Source: Enterobacteriaceae bacterium RIT693 (lineage in GTDB: Bacteria; Pseudomonadota; Gammaproteobacteria; Enterobacterales; Enterobacteriaceae). From it: a stretch of DNA of 64,000 nucleotides. A model generated the notes under the pieces. The model saw nothing but the letters and a program-made list of their open reading frames with translations. It was not told the origin of the DNA and did no database searches. The stretch's first letter is position 1; the number at the start of each line of letters is the position of its first letter. The stretch covers positions 186,001 through 250,000 of the forward strand of contig WJYK01000005.1 in assembly GCA_009668225.1 (NCBI GenBank). Direction: 5' to 3'. The position numbers were made by a program, and so were the translations under genes. This document shows, piece after piece, positions 24,451-35,139 of this stretch.

Positions 24451-27400
24451 TTACACCTTTTCCACGTTGACCAGGAACGCCTTGAACTCCGGCGTTTGCG
24501 TGTTGGCATCCCCGACAAACGGCGTCAGGGTGTTGGCAATAAAGCCTTTTTTCGCCACGCCTTCGTAACCCCAGTGAATCGGGATCCCGATGGTGTCCAC
24601 TTTCTGACCGTGAACGTCCAGCGTGCGGATACGCTTGGTCACCACCGCTTTGGCTTTGATGTAGCCGCGCCTGGAGGAGACCTTCACCGTGTCGCCGTGG
24701 GCGATGCCGAGCTTGTTGGCCAGCTTCTCGCCAATCTCGACAAACTGCTCCGGCTGCGCGATGGCGTTCAGCAGCGCGTGTTTGGTCCAGTAGTGGAAGT
24801 GCTCCGTCAGACGATAGGTGGTGCCGACATACGGGAACTTGTCATGCGTGCCCATCGCTTCCAGGTCATCTTTAAACACGCGTGCCGCCGGGTTGGAGAC
24901 CACGTTCGGGTGCAGCGGGTTGGTGCCCAGCGGCGTTTCAAACGGCTCGTAGTGTTCCGGGAACGGCCCCTCTGCCATCTTGTCGAGGGCAAACAGGCGA
25001 CCCAGGCCTTCCGGCTGCATGATAAACGGCCCGACGCCGCTGTCCGGCGCGGCGGTGCTGTAGTCCGGCACGTCGATGCCGCCCCACTTGGCGCCATCCC
25101 AGGAGATCAGGCGGCGTTTTTCATCCCACGGTTTACCCGATGGATCGGCGGAGGCACGGTTATACAGGATGCGGCGGTTAAGCGGCCACGCCCATGCCCA
25201 GCCCAGCGTATTGCCCAGGCCTGACGGATCGGCGTTGTCGCGGCGCGCCATCTGGTTACCGTCCGGCGTCCAGCTCCCGGCGAATATCCAGCAGCCGCTG
25301 GAGGTTGTCCCGTCGTCGCGCAGCTGAGCAAAGGAGCTGAGCTGCTGCCCTTTTTTCACCAGCACCGCACCGGTGGCCGGGTCGATCAGGTCTTCCAGCG
25401 CCTTGCCGTTGCTTTCCATGGCCACTTCTTCCGGCGCCGGGTTGTCTGGCGTCAGGTACTTCCAGGTCATGTTCAGCACCTGCTCAGGCACTTTGCCGCC
25501 GTCGCGCTCGTACATGTGGCGCAGGCGGGTGAAGATGCCGGAGAGGATTTCGCCGTCGTTCAGCGCTTCCCCTGGCGCATCCGCCCCTTTCCAGTGCCAC
25601 TGCAGCCAGCGCCCGGAGTTCACGATGGAGCCGTTCTCTTCCGCGAAGCAGGTGGACGGCAGGCGGAACACCTCGGTCTGAATTTTCGACGGATCAACGT
25701 CGTTCATCTCGCCGTGGTTCTGCCAGAAGTTGGACGTTTCGGTGTTCAGCGGGTCAATGGTGACCAGGAACTTCAGCTTCGAGAGCGAGGCCACGACCTT
25801 GTTCTTGTTAGGGAACGAGGCCACCGGGTTAAAGCCCTGGCACAGATAGCCGTTGACCTTGCCCTGGCTCATCATCTCGAAGTACTGCAGCACGTCGTAG
25901 CCTTTGTCCCACTTTGGCAGCCAGTCGTAGCCCCAGCCGTTTTCTTTCGTCGCTTTGTCGCCAAAGAAGGCTTTCATCATCGAGACGAAGAATTTCGGGT
26001 AGTTGCCCCAGTAGTTCACCTGGCCTTTCAGCAGCGGTTTAGGCGTGTTGGCCGCCAGATAGCTGTCGATATCCACCTGTTTTTCGCTCGGCAGGTTCAT
26101 GTAACCCGGCAGGCTGGTGGAAAGCAGGCCAAGGTCGGTCAGACCCTGAATGTTGGAGTGGCCGCGCAGGGCGTTGACGCCGCCGCCTGCCATCCCCATG
26201 TTGCCGAGCAGCAGCTGGATCATCGCCATGGTGCGAATGTTCTGCGCGCCGATGGAGTGCTGTGTCCAGCCCAGGGCGTACAGGAACGAGGCGGTTTTGT
26301 CCGCCACGCTGGTTTCGGCGATGTACTCGCAGACCTTCAGGAAGTCTTCTTTCGGCGTGCCGCAGATACTGGTCACCACATCCGGCGTGTAGCGGGAAAT
26401 ATGCTCTTTCAGCAGGTTCCACACGCAGCGCGGGTGCTGAAGCGTCAGGTCGCGTTTGGCGAAGCCTTCTTCATCCAGCTCGTAGTTCCAGGTGGTTTTG
26501 TCGTACTTGCGGTTCACCGCGTCGTAGCCGGTGAACAGGCCGTCGTCGAAGCCGAAGTCCTCACGCACAATCAGGTTGGCGTTGGTGTAAGACTCGACGT
26601 ACTCGCGGTTGAATTTGTTGTTGTTTATCAGGTACAGCAGAACGCCCGACAGGAAAGCAATGTCGGTCCCGGAACGGATAGGCGTGTAGAAATCCGCCAC
26701 CGAAGCGGTTCGCGTAAAGCGAGGATCGATAACAATCAGCTTCGCGCCGTTGTGAATTTTGGCTTCCATCGCCCAGCGGAATCCCACCGGATGCGCTTCT
26801 GCCGCGTTCCCACCCATCACCACGATGAGGTTGGCGTTTTTGATATCAACCCAGTGGTTGGTCATCGCACCGCGACCAAATGTTGGAGCAAGACTTGCTA
26901 CCGTTGGTCCGTGTCAGACACGCGCCTGGTTATCCACGGCAAGCATGCCGAGGGCGCGGGTAAATTTCTGGGTTAAATAGCCGGTTTCGTTGCTCGACGC
27001 GGAGGCGCAAAGCATCCCCGTGGAGAGCCAGCGGTTGACCGTGGTGCCCTGTTCGTTTTTTTCAATGAAGTTGGCATCGCGGTCTTCTTTCATCAGCTTC
27101 GCGATGCGGTCAAAGGCATCTTCCCAGCTGATTTGCTGCCATTTATCGGAACCTGGCGCGCGGTATGAAGGCGTTTTCAGGCGGCTTTCGGAATGGATAA
27201 AGTCCACCAGACCGGCCCCTTTCGGGCACAGCGCGCCACGGTTTACCGGGTGGTCCGGGTCACCTTCGATATGGAAAATTGAGGCTTTTGCGTTTTTTGC
27301 GCCGTCGCCGAGGCTATACATCAATAGCCCACAGCCGACGGAGCAGTATGTGCAGGTGTTACGGGTTTCACGGGTGCGCAGTAGCTTATACTGCCGGGTT

Positions 27401-27501
27401 TCCGCGAGCGCAACGCCGGGGGCAAAGCCCAGCGCGGCTGCCGTGGTGCCTGCCATACCGCCAGCGCAGATCTTAAAGAACTGCCTTCTGCTGACCTGCA
27501 T
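24451..27501 (-). CDS. fdoG: Formate dehydrogenase O, major subunit (selenoprotein)
   Basis: 1016 residues if the in-frame TGA at 26916-26914 is read as selenocysteine (residue 196), equal to E. coli FdoG. A Tat signal (SRRQFFKICAGG) directs folded export. A [4Fe-4S] motif CTYCSVGCG sits near residue 50, and the Sec context is DNQARV-U-HGPTVASLAPTFG. Sec ligates Mo in the bis-MGD cofactor that oxidises formate at the periplasmic side. The SECIS hairpin follows the TGA. Operon fdoGHI-fdhE; fdhD is divergent upstream. It supplies aerobic formate oxidation. Confidence 0.97.
26885..26902 (-). promoter_or_regulatory. SECIS hairpin of fdoG
   Basis: Read on the minus strand, GGTAGCAAGTCTTGCTCC folds to a short stem with loop AAGTCT, close to the known loop AGGTCT of E. 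coli fdnG/fdhF. It begins 11 nt after the UGA, the spacing required for SelB. Confidence 0.85.
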
Positions 27502-27680
27502 GGATCGCTCCTTACATTCGACATTTCACATTGCTTAGGATTTATTTTTTGCGGGGCGACCCGCAAAGGTTCACAATTGGAACCCTTATTGATTTTGATG
27601 GCTTACTTCCCTTCATCCAGAAGGGGTATTTCCAGAATACCACATTGGTACTGCGGGTGTTCTCGATTGGTTAAAACAAA

Positions 27681-28505
27681 GTGAACAAATTTGACCACTC
27701 TGACAAAAAAATTATGGAACAGGTAACCGGTGCGCGCACGATCGAGCTTTGGCACCGGGGTAATCTCACCGTAGCTGAAACCGACTGGCTGGCGGAGGAA
27801 ATCCCTGTCGCGCTGGTCTACAACGGCATTTCCCACGTCGTGATGATGGCTTCGCCAAAGGATCTGGAAGCGTTTGCGCTGGGGTTTTCCCTGTCCGAAG
27901 GCATTATTCAAAGCCCGGCTGATATTTACGGGATGGATGTGTTGTCGTCCTGTAACGGCATTGAGGTGCAGATAGAGCTGTCCAGCCGCCGCTTTGCGGG
28001 CCTGAAAGAGCGTCGCCGGGCGCTGGCCGGACGAACCGGCTGCGGCGTTTGCGGCGTTGAGCAGTTAAACGATATTGGCCGCCCGGTGCCGCCGCTGCCG
28101 TTTACCCAGACGTTTGCCCTGGAAAAGCTGGATGAGGCGCTGAAAAAAATGCGTGGCTATCAGCCTGTCGGTGAGTTAACCGGCTGTACCCATGCGGCGC
28201 TGTGGCTTGATCCTGACGGGCAGATCCTCGACGGGCGGGAAGATATCGGCCGCCACGTCGCGCTGGATAAAATGCTCGGTATTCGTAGCCGCAACCCGTG
28301 GCACAACGGCGCCGCGCTGGTCTCCAGCCGTGCCAGCTATGAGATGGTGCAGAAGGCCGCGATGTGCGGTATTGAAATCCTGTTCGCGGTGTCTGCGGCG
28401 ACTTCGCTGGCGGTGGAGGTTGCGCAGCGTACGAATCTGACGCTGGTGGGCTTTAACCGGCCAGGCCGTGCTACGGTTTATACGCACCCGGAGCGGCTGC
28501 GCTAG
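27681..28505 (+). CDS. fdhD: Formate dehydrogenase accessory sulfurtransferase FdhD
   Basis: 274 residues from GTG 27681 (E. coli 277). Blocks such as [20 protein letters not shown] (here IPVALVYNG...) and [20 protein letters not shown] are diagnostic; the CxxC carries the persulfide passed from IscS to the Mo cofactor of formate dehydrogenase. It is divergent from fdoG with a shared promoter region of 179 bp. The ATG at 27714 is an alternative start but would trim a conserved-length N-terminus. Confidence 0.95.
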   Translation: MNKFDHSDKKIMEQVTGARTIELWHRGNLTVAETDWLAEEIPVALVYNGISHVVMMASPKDLEAFALGFSLSEGIIQSPADIYGMDVLSSCNGIEVQIELSSRRFAGLKERRRALAGRTGCGVCGVEQLNDIGRPVPPLPFTQTFALEKLDEALKKMRGYQPVGELTGCTHAALWLDPDGQILDGREDIGRHVALDKMLGIRSRNPWHNGAALVSSRASYEMVQKAAMCGIEILFAVSAATSLAVEVAQRTNLTLVGFNRPGRATVYTHPERLR

Positions 28506-28510
28506 ATTTT

Positions 28511-28935
28511 CCCCTCACCCCGGTTTTTAGAATCTTCCGGGAGATCTCTTTAGCTCAGTTGTTGTTCCGTTCACCCGTAGATCGATTTCCTCTGCGCGTT
28601 CAGCGACTGTGACGTTCTGTGTAGCTGCGGGTTAAAAGCGAGGCTTGGTTCCGGCTTAAATCGCCTCCGTTTTCTCTCCGACTGGCCGGAGGCTGAGAGC
28701 GTCGGGAACGCATCTCAGCCGACCCAGGACTGGGAGATAAAACGGAGGTCTGCCGCTTTAGCGGTCGATTTATTTGGCCGGGAGTCCGGGGTCTCGGGGG
28801 AGTGACGGTGACTCCACCGAGACGTTTACCGGTGCGGTGGCTACATATGAAACAGGGCTGGAAGTGAACGGAACCTTAGCCGATCCTTCATAGAACGTAT
28901 TTGTGACTAAGGCTTAGCCCCGCCAGGGTGAGGGG
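28511..28935. other. Large nested palindromic noncoding element between fdhD and aldB
   Basis: 425 bp without a plausible gene. Paired arms nest around a centre near 28706: CCCCTCACCC (28511-28520) with GGGTGAGGGG (28926-28935); GTTCCGTTCAC (28564-28574) with GTGAACGGAAC (28864-28874); TGTAGC (28620) with GCTACA (28840); CCTCCGTTTTCTCTCC (28664-28679) with GGAGATAAAACGGAGG (28733-28748), 15 of 16 paired; and a central hairpin GGCTGAGAGCGT / ACGCATCTCAGCC. A further hairpin at 28791-28823 (GTCTCGG... / ...CCGAGAC) lies on the right arm. The outer ends share the word found in the dispersed hairpin repeats at 13921 and 37062. It ends 6 bp from the aldB stop. Confidence 0.7.
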
Positions 28936-28941
28936 CAATCC

Positions 28942-30480
28942 TCAGAACAGGCCCAGCGGCTTGTCGGAATAGCTCACCAGCAGGCACTTGGTCTGCTGAT
29001 AATGCTCCAGCATCATCTTATGGGTCTCGCGCCCGATCCCGGACTGTTTATAACCACCAAACGCCGCGTGTGCCGGGTAGGCGTGATAGCAGTTGGTCCA
29101 CACGCGCCCGGCCTGTATGCCGCGTCCCATTTTGTAGGCCAGGCTGCCGTTGCGGCTCCAGACGCCAGCGCCAAGGCCGTATTCGGTATCGTTCGCCAGC
29201 TCCAGCGCTTCCTCCACGGTTTTAAACGTGGTGACGGCGAGCACCGGCCCGAAGATTTCCTCCTGGAATACACGCATGTTGTTTTTACCAAACAGAATGG
29301 TCGGCTCGAGGTAGTAACCCGCCTGCAGGTCGCCCGTCAGCGCTTTTCTACGCCCGCCGGTCAGCACGTCCGCGCCTTCCTTCTTGCCGATGTCGATGTA
29401 GTTGAGGATGGTCTCCATCTGCCCCTGGGACACCTGCGCGCCCATTTGGGTGCGGCTGTCCAGCGGATTGCCGCTGCGGATAGCTTCTACCCGGCGAATA
29501 GCCCGCTCAATGAAACGCTCGTAGATGGACTCCTGCACCAGCGCGCGGCTCGGGCAGGTGCAGACCTCGCCCTGGTTGAAGGCAAACAGCGCAAAGCCCT
29601 CCAGCGCCTTGTCGAAGAAGGCGTCTTCCTCTTCCATCACGTCGGCAAAGAAGATGTTCGGCGATTTACCGCCCAGCTCCAGGGTGACCGGGATAATGTT
29701 CTGGGTAGCGTACTGCATGATCTGCTGGCCGACCTCGGTCGAGCCGGTGAAGGCCACCTTGGCGATGCGTTTCGACGTTGCCAGGTATTCGCCAATCTCG
29801 CCGCCCGCGCCGTTAACCACGTTGATGACGCCCGGCGGCAGCAAGTCCCCCACCAGTTCCATCAACAGCAGCACGGAGAGCGGGGTGAGCCGCGCTGGCT
29901 TCAGCACAATGCAGTTGCCCGCGGCCAGCGCCGGTGCCATTTTCCAGCTCGCCATCAGCAGCGGGAAGTTCCACGGAATAATCTGTGCGACCACGCCGAG
30001 CGGCTCGTGGAAGTGGTAGGCCACGGTGTCTTTATCCACCTCGCTGATACCGCCCTCCTGGGCACGAATGCAGGAGGCGAAATAGCGGAAGTGGTCGATG
30101 GCCAGCGGCACGTCGGCGGCGCTGGTTTCGCGGATCGGTTTGCCGTTGTCCCAGGTTTCCGCCGTCGCCAGCAGCGCAATGTTCTGCTCCATACGGTCGG
30201 CAATTTTCAGCAGGATGTTGGCGCGTTCCTGTACGGACATTTGCCCCCAGCCCGCTTTGGCTTCGTGGGCGGCGTCCAGCGCCAGGTCGATGTCGGCCTT
30301 GCCGGAGCTGGCGATTTCGCACAGCGGCTGGCCGGTAATCGGAGTCAGGTTTTCATAGTACTGGCCGCCAACCGGGGCAACCCACTGCCCGCCTATGTAG
30401 TTGTCGTAACGGGGTTTGAGTTTAAGCGGAAAACCATATTCACCGGGGATGATTCGGGTATCGGGGGGATTATTCGTCAT
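28942..30480 (-). CDS. aldB: Aldehyde dehydrogenase B, NADP-dependent
   Basis: 512 residues, equal to E. coli AldB and near-identical in many blocks ([36 protein letters not shown]). Catalytic Glu is in LELGGKSPN and the catalytic Cys in [11 protein letters not shown]; the NAD(P)-binding [11 protein letters not shown] is present. It oxidises acetaldehyde and similar aldehydes, and in E. coli is a stationary-phase gene. It is transcribed alone, downstream of selB in the same direction with about a 139-bp gap. Confidence 0.96.
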   Translation of the reverse strand: MTNNPPDTRIIPGEYGFPLKLKPRYDNYIGGQWVAPVGGQYYENLTPITGQPLCEIASSGKADIDLALDAAHEAKAGWGQMSVQERANILLKIADRMEQNIALLATAETWDNGKPIRETSAADVPLAIDHFRYFASCIRAQEGGISEVDKDTVAYHFHEPLGVVAQIIPWNFPLLMASWKMAPALAAGNCIVLKPARLTPLSVLLLMELVGDLLPPGVINVVNGAGGEIGEYLATSKRIAKVAFTGSTEVGQQIMQYATQNIIPVTLELGGKSPNIFFADVMEEEDAFFDKALEGFALFAFNQGEVCTCPSRALVQESIYERFIERAIRRVEAIRSGNPLDSRTQMGAQVSQGQMETILNYIDIGKKEGADVLTGGRRKALTGDLQAGYYLEPTILFGKNNMRVFQEEIFGPVLAVTTFKTVEEALELANDTEYGLGAGVWSRNGSLAYKMGRGIQAGRVWTNCYHAYPAHAAFGGYKQSGIGRETHKMMLEHYQQTKCLLVSYSDKPLGLF

Positions 30481-30619
30481 AGCCTTTTCCTTGTGATGTT
30501 TTCACCCACAAGGGTAGTCTGGATCGCTCATTTCTTCGCCATTTCACGTCCGCTTTACGACGCGCTTCACGGATTAACGCCGGAGAAGAGGGAAATAACT
30601 CTTCTCCGGCAGGCGGGGA

Positions 30620-32458
30620 TCAGCGTGAAGGGGTAAACAACGCCTTGTCACGCAGCAGGTGGTCGTTGCCGCGCCGGCGGGTAAAGCCGGTTTTGTCGAA
30701 ATACTCCAGAATCTGAATCGCCAGCTTGCGGCCAACGCCTAATCTGTCGCGGAAGTCTGCCGCGTTGGTGGCGCCGTGGGTTTGATCCAGTTCGCGGATC
30801 AGATCGGCGAAGGTTTGCAGCCGATCGTTACGGTAATAACGATCTTTCAGAATCGCGGTGACCAGACCCTGTTGGGCGGCGGATCGTAGCAGCTGACGCA
30901 TAACTTGCTCTTGCTGGCCGGTCTCTTTTGCCAGGTCGCGCACCCACCATGGCTCATCGCCAAGCAGCGCGTCTACTTTGTCCCAAACCGCCTGCTGCGT
31001 GGCAGAAAAACCGGGCTCATGCCCCGGCAGGTGTAGCCAGCCCTGGCGGCTCATCAGCAGGCCTTCACCGCGCATTCTTTCGATAAGCGACAGCACCAGG
31101 CCTTCGTCTTCCGCGGGCAGCGCCATGCGGCGCAGGCGTTCGCGACCAGGGCCGGGCTGATCGTCATGCTGCTGGTGGTAGCGTGCCAGCACGTCGAGCA
31201 GTTTTTGCTGCCAGCGGGTAGCAACGTCCTGACTTAGCAGCGCATTGCCCGCCTGCAGATAACCTGGCTGGCCGAGCAGAGCCTGAAGACCTTCCGCCGT
31301 TAGCTGGCGTGCCCACGCAAATTCGTTGAGCAGCACGGCGCCGCGCGTCAGATGTGCTTCCAGCGCCAGCCGATCATCGGTGGTTTTTGCCAGCTCAGCC
31401 AGCCAGGCCAGAAAAACGGGCTGACGCTTGCCGCGTCGCGGAGCGTTTAGCAGAACGGCCCGCGCCCCGGCAAGCGTGGTGCGGGCGCTGATGTCGCGCA
31501 GCACCAGACGGTCGTTATCCGCCAGCCACAGCGGTACATCCAGCACCAGTTCGGCCAGGTTTCCTTCAACCAGGGAAACTCGCCCGGTCACGTGGCGCGC
31601 AGAGTGGTGGATATGCAGCGGCTGCCACTGCTGGAGCGGGTGCAGCGTTTGCAGCTCGACAATGACGCGCTCAACCGGCTGCAGCGGTTTTTCGCTCAGC
31701 AGCCAGTCGCCCCGGCTGATGTCGGTTTTTTCCGCGTCACCGCTGATGTTCAGCGCAATGCGCTGCCCGGCCATCGCGCTGGAGACCTGCTGGTTTTGCG
31801 CATGCAGGCCGCGCACGCGCATCGGTTTCTCCGCGCCGGTCAGCCAGAGCGAATCGCCGATGTTCACTGCGCCGCTCAGCGCCGTGCCGGTGACAACCAG
31901 GCCTGCGCCCTTAACCGTAAACGCCCGATCGATAGCCAGACGGAAGCGGTGCGCGGTGGCATGAGGGCGTTCGCTTAGCGCTTTGAGATGCTGCTGTAGC
32001 GCTTCTACGCCTTCTCCGCGGGTGGCGGTGGTCACAAAGATTGCGGCCTGAGTATCGCCCAGCAGAACGGCAACTTCGTTGCGGACTTCTTCAATGCGGC
32101 TTTCGCTCACGCGGTCGGCTTTGGTCAGCGCAACGGTAATCTGCGGATTGCCCGTCAGTTGTAAAATCGCCAGATGTTCGCGGGTTTGCGCCATCACGCC
32201 GTCGTCGCAGGCGATGACCAGCAGCGCATGGTCGATGCCGCCGACGCCCGCCAGCATGTTGGCCAGAAACTTCTCGTGACCCGGCACGTCGATGAAACCA
32301 ATCACACGGCCATCCGGCTGCGGCCAGTAGGCATAACCGAGGTCGATGGTCATGCCGCGCTTTTTTTCTTCCGGCAGGCGGTCGGCATTTACGCCGGTCA
32401 GCGCCTGAAGAAGGGTGGTTTTGCCGTGGTCGACGTGCCCGGCGGTAGCAATAATCAC
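30620..32458 (-). CDS. selB: Selenocysteine-specific elongation factor SelB
   Basis: 612 residues from GTG 32458 (E. coli 614). GTPase motifs are [28 protein letters not shown] and LTKADRV; EF-Tu-like domains II and III follow, then the C-terminal winged helices that bind the SECIS hairpin (ending [14 protein letters not shown]). It delivers Sec-tRNA to UGA codons such as that of fdoG. The GTG overlaps the selA stop (GTGA), which fixes the start and shows coupling. Confidence 0.97.
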   Translation of the reverse strand: MIIATAGHVDHGKTTLLQALTGVNADRLPEEKKRGMTIDLGYAYWPQPDGRVIGFIDVPGHEKFLANMLAGVGGIDHALLVIACDDGVMAQTREHLAILQLTGNPQITVALTKADRVSESRIEEVRNEVAVLLGDTQAAIFVTTATRGEGVEALQQHLKALSERPHATAHRFRLAIDRAFTVKGAGLVVTGTALSGAVNIGDSLWLTGAEKPMRVRGLHAQNQQVSSAMAGQRIALNISGDAEKTDISRGDWLLSEKPLQPVERVIVELQTLHPLQQWQPLHIHHSARHVTGRVSLVEGNLAELVLDVPLWLADNDRLVLRDISARTTLAGARAVLLNAPRRGKRQPVFLAWLAELAKTTDDRLALEAHLTRGAVLLNEFAWARQLTAEGLQALLGQPGYLQAGNALLSQDVATRWQQKLLDVLARYHQQHDDQPGPGRERLRRMALPAEDEGLVLSLIERMRGEGLLMSRQGWLHLPGHEPGFSATQQAVWDKVDALLGDEPWWVRDLAKETGQQEQVMRQLLRSAAQQGLVTAILKDRYYRNDRLQTFADLIRELDQTHGATNAADFRDRLGVGRKLAIQILEYFDKTGFTRRRGNDHLLRDKALFTPSR

Positions 32459-33843
32459 TGGGCAATGCCCTCCAGCAGCAGCGCTTCGTTTTCGAGGCAG
32501 CGTAAATCCAGCCACAGGCGGCCATCGGCAATGCGGCCAATCACCGGCCTTTCAAGCTCGCGCAGGGTTTGCGTCAGTGAGGCAAGCGTTGAGCCACGTC
32601 CGTCTTTCGGCGTAAAGGTCAGGGCTGCGCCCGGCAGGCGGTCGACGGGCAAAGAGCCGCTGCCGATTTGCGACAGGCACGCTTCAACGCGCACGTTAAA
32701 CCGTTCGCCAAAACGCTGCTCAAATGCGGGCAGCAGGCGGGTTGCCTGCAAATGGATGTCTTCCGCGCTGCGGGTTAGCAGGCGCAGGGTTGGCAGACGT
32801 TCAACCAGCGTTTCCGGGTGCTGGTACAGCCGCAGCGTGGCCTCCAGCGCCGCCAGCGTCATTTTGTCGGCACGCAGCGCGCGCTTAAGCGGGTGGCTCT
32901 GGATACGCGCGATAAGCGCCTTTTTGCCAACGATGATCCCGGCCTGCGGGCCACCGAGCAGCTTGTCGCCGGAGAAACTCACCAGGCTCACGCCGTCGGC
33001 AATCAGCTGCTGCGGCATCGGCTCCGGCGGCAGGCCCCACTGACTTAGATCCACCAGCGACCCGCTGCCCAGGTCGGTGACGACCGGCAGGTTACGTTCG
33101 TTGCCCAGCGCGACCAGTTCGGCCTCGCTGACTGCTTTGGTGAAGCCTTCGATATGATAGTTGCTGGTGTGAACCTTCATCAGCAGCGCGGTGTTTTCGC
33201 CCGCAGCCGCGCGGTAGTCTTTCAGGTGTGTGCGGTTGGTCGTGCCGACTTCAACCAGCGTACAGCCCGCCTGGCGCATGACGTCAGGGATGCGAAACGC
33301 GCCGCCAATTTCCACCAGTTCGCCGCGCGAAACCACCACGTCGCCGCCGTTCGCACAGGCTGCCAGCATCAGCAGCACCGCTGCCGCATTGTTGTTGACG
33401 ATGCAGGCGTCTTCCGCGCCGGTCAGTTCGCAAAGCAGGTCGGCGATGGCGCGATCGCGGTGGCCGCGTCCGGCGTCATCCAGCGAATATTCGAGCGTCA
33501 CGGCGGAGCGCATGGCTTCGCTTACGGCATCAATGGCCGCTTCGGCCTGGAGCGCCCGCCCGAGATTGGTGTGCAGCACGGTGCCGGTCAGGTTGAAAAC
33601 CGGCTGCAGCGCGCTGCGCTGGCTGGCCTCGAGTACTGCACGTGCTTTCTTTGCCCAGTCCTCACTCCAGTCCGGCAATGCGTTTGCGGTGCGGATGTGC
33701 TCGCGCGCTTCGCTCTGCAGCGTGCGCAGGGTGGTCACCACGCGAGTATGGCCGAACTCGGCAAGCAAGGAGGTAAAGGCGGCATCGCGCAGCAGGCGGT
33801 CGGTCGCCGGAAGATGACTAAAAAGCGTTTGAGTTATCGTCAT
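32455..33843 (-). CDS. selA: L-seryl-tRNA(Sec) selenium transferase SelA
   Basis: 462 residues (E. coli 463). It is a PLP enzyme that converts Ser-tRNA(Sec) to Sec-tRNA(Sec). The PLP lysine lies in [18 protein letters not shown], and [15 protein letters not shown] is a further signature. It is the first gene of selAB. Its substrate tRNA gene selC is at 15752-15846; selD is not in the window. Confidence 0.97.
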   Translation of the reverse strand: MTITQTLFSHLPATDRLLRDAAFTSLLAEFGHTRVVTTLRTLQSEAREHIRTANALPDWSEDWAKKARAVLEASQRSALQPVFNLTGTVLHTNLGRALQAEAAIDAVSEAMRSAVTLEYSLDDAGRGHRDRAIADLLCELTGAEDACIVNNNAAAVLLMLAACANGGDVVVSRGELVEIGGAFRIPDVMRQAGCTLVEVGTTNRTHLKDYRAAAGENTALLMKVHTSNYHIEGFTKAVSEAELVALGNERNLPVVTDLGSGSLVDLSQWGLPPEPMPQQLIADGVSLVSFSGDKLLGGPQAGIIVGKKALIARIQSHPLKRALRADKMTLAALEATLRLYQHPETLVERLPTLRLLTRSAEDIHLQATRLLPAFEQRFGERFNVRVEACLSQIGSGSLPVDRLPGAALTFTPKDGRGSTLASLTQTLRELERPVIGRIADGRLWLDLRCLENEALLLEGIAQ

Positions 33844-33912
33844 GGCAGGGACTGAATTAGGAAATGTGTTAGCAATATTACAGGGGACAGCGTCCCCTGT
33901 CCTGGCAGCAGA

Positions 33913-34521
33913 TCATGCCGTGGGTGGTTCGGTGCGGGCAAAACTCTCACGCTGGAACAGCTGTTCGACCAGCCTGACCAGGTGAGGGCGGTTTACACAC
34001 CAGCCCGGCGCGACGCGACGAAAATTAAGATAGCCCACGGCACAGGCCGCGGAAATATTGGCCAGATTGAGCGGCTCTGCCGTCAGCGTGCCGTCGGCGG
34101 CGTACTGCTCCAGCATATCCAGGGCGCGACCAATCTTCTCGCGTTGGCGGAACAATACCTCTTCAGACTGCTGCTCTACCGGGCGTAACTTCTCACGTAC
34201 CGACGTTAACGCCGCGTCCAGAATACCGTCTGATAAGGCTTCAAGCTGGCGCACTTCCAGCGCCGCTTTCGGATCTTGCGGAATCAACGCTGGCGCAACG
34301 TTCAACAGCTCAAGGTACTGGGCGATGATCGGTGAATCAAACCAGCGTTCGCCTTCATCGGCGATAAGCGTCGGCACTTTGCCGAGCGGGTTATATTGCG
34401 GAGCCGGACTGTCGCCTACCCACGGGTTGACGTTAATAAACTCAAAGCTAAGGCCTTTCTCCAGCAGGATAACCGAGATTTTTCGCACGTAGGGGCTGGT
34501 GTAATTACCGATCAGTTTCAT
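33913..34521 (-). CDS. yibF: Glutathione S-transferase-like protein YibF
   Basis: 202 residues, equal to E. coli YibF. N-terminal thioredoxin-like domain ([41 protein letters not shown]), C-terminal helical domain ending FARTEPPTA. The start at 34521 is set by length and homology; 26 extra upstream codons are rejected. It is upstream of selAB in the same direction, as in E. coli. Substrate unknown. Confidence 0.93.
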   Translation of the reverse strand: MKLIGNYTSPYVRKISVILLEKGLSFEFINVNPWVGDSPAPQYNPLGKVPTLIADEGERWFDSPIIAQYLELLNVAPALIPQDPKAALEVRQLEALSDGILDAALTSVREKLRPVEQQSEEVLFRQREKIGRALDMLEQYAADGTLTAEPLNLANISAACAVGYLNFRRVAPGWCVNRPHLVRLVEQLFQRESFARTEPPTA

Positions 34522-34586
34522 GACATTATCCATTTTTGCCAACCAGAGGTAAGTATGGAACAGATACCCAACATTGGTGAAAAAGT

Positions 34587-34744
34587 CTACGCCTGCCACG
34601 CTTTAACGTAGTCGACGAAGGCGCGTAGCGCGCTGGGCATGTACTGGCGGCTTGGGTAATAAAACTGGAAGGGCGGAAGATCGGGCAGCCAGCCTTCCAG
34701 CATCGAAACCAGCCTGCCGCTTCGCTGTAATTTACTTTCATCCC
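34587..34744 (-). pseudogene. LysR-family regulator remnant (C-terminal fragment)
   Basis: About 52 codons in frame, RSGRLVSMLEGWLPDLPPFQ then FYYPSRQYMPSALRAFVDYV and a stop. This is the usual end of the LysR subgroup with the FYYPSR motif. No N-terminal domain is present upstream; the frame meets AT-rich mtl promoter DNA. It is a fragment left in the yibF-mtlA interval. Confidence 0.8.
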
Positions 34745-34820
34745 GTGATTACGCTTCGTTTTTTGTCAACGCCTGGATTTTAACTGGATCACATTAGGAT
34801 TAATCCTCCTCAAAATACTT

Positions 34821-34997
34821 TGTGAGTTAGATCACAAACAAATAACAAAGACGTCATAACTAAATGTGATGTTAGTCACATAAAAAGGTCAGTCAGGGTT
34901 AAAAATGCATCCGTGTACTTTTTTTACACAACGATTATGTGATCGATATCACTCAATATTGACGGGTGATCCCTGAATATTGGTGATCTAAGTCACA
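34821..34997. promoter_or_regulatory. Cluster of four CRP-type sites upstream of mtlA
   Basis: Four TGTGA-N6-TCACA-like sites: TGTGAGTTAGATCACA (34821-34836), TGTGATGTTAGTCACA (34865-34880), TGTGATCGATATCACT (34938-34953) and GGTGATCTAAGTCACA (34982-34997). The E. coli mtl promoter also has several CRP sites, so cAMP-CRP activation is expected. Site spacing is about 44, 73 and 44 bp. Confidence 0.9.
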
Positions 34998-35139
34998 TAA
35001 TAAGGCGCTTGCTGGACAGCTTAACGATTCAGTGCCAGATTCGCGTCACTTTACTGCATCAGGCCGGCGACCCTGCCGCTACGTTAACAATAAACCTCGG
35101 GCTGCTTTTCAGCGCGGAACACCAACAAGGGGTATGTGT

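Noticed and set aside
25516-26976. A 486-codon plus-strand open frame across fdoG
   Set aside because: Antisense shadow of the selenoprotein gene; no recognisable domain and skewed composition.
29002-30636. A 544-codon plus-strand open frame across aldB
   Set aside because: Antisense to a full-length AldB with all catalytic residues.
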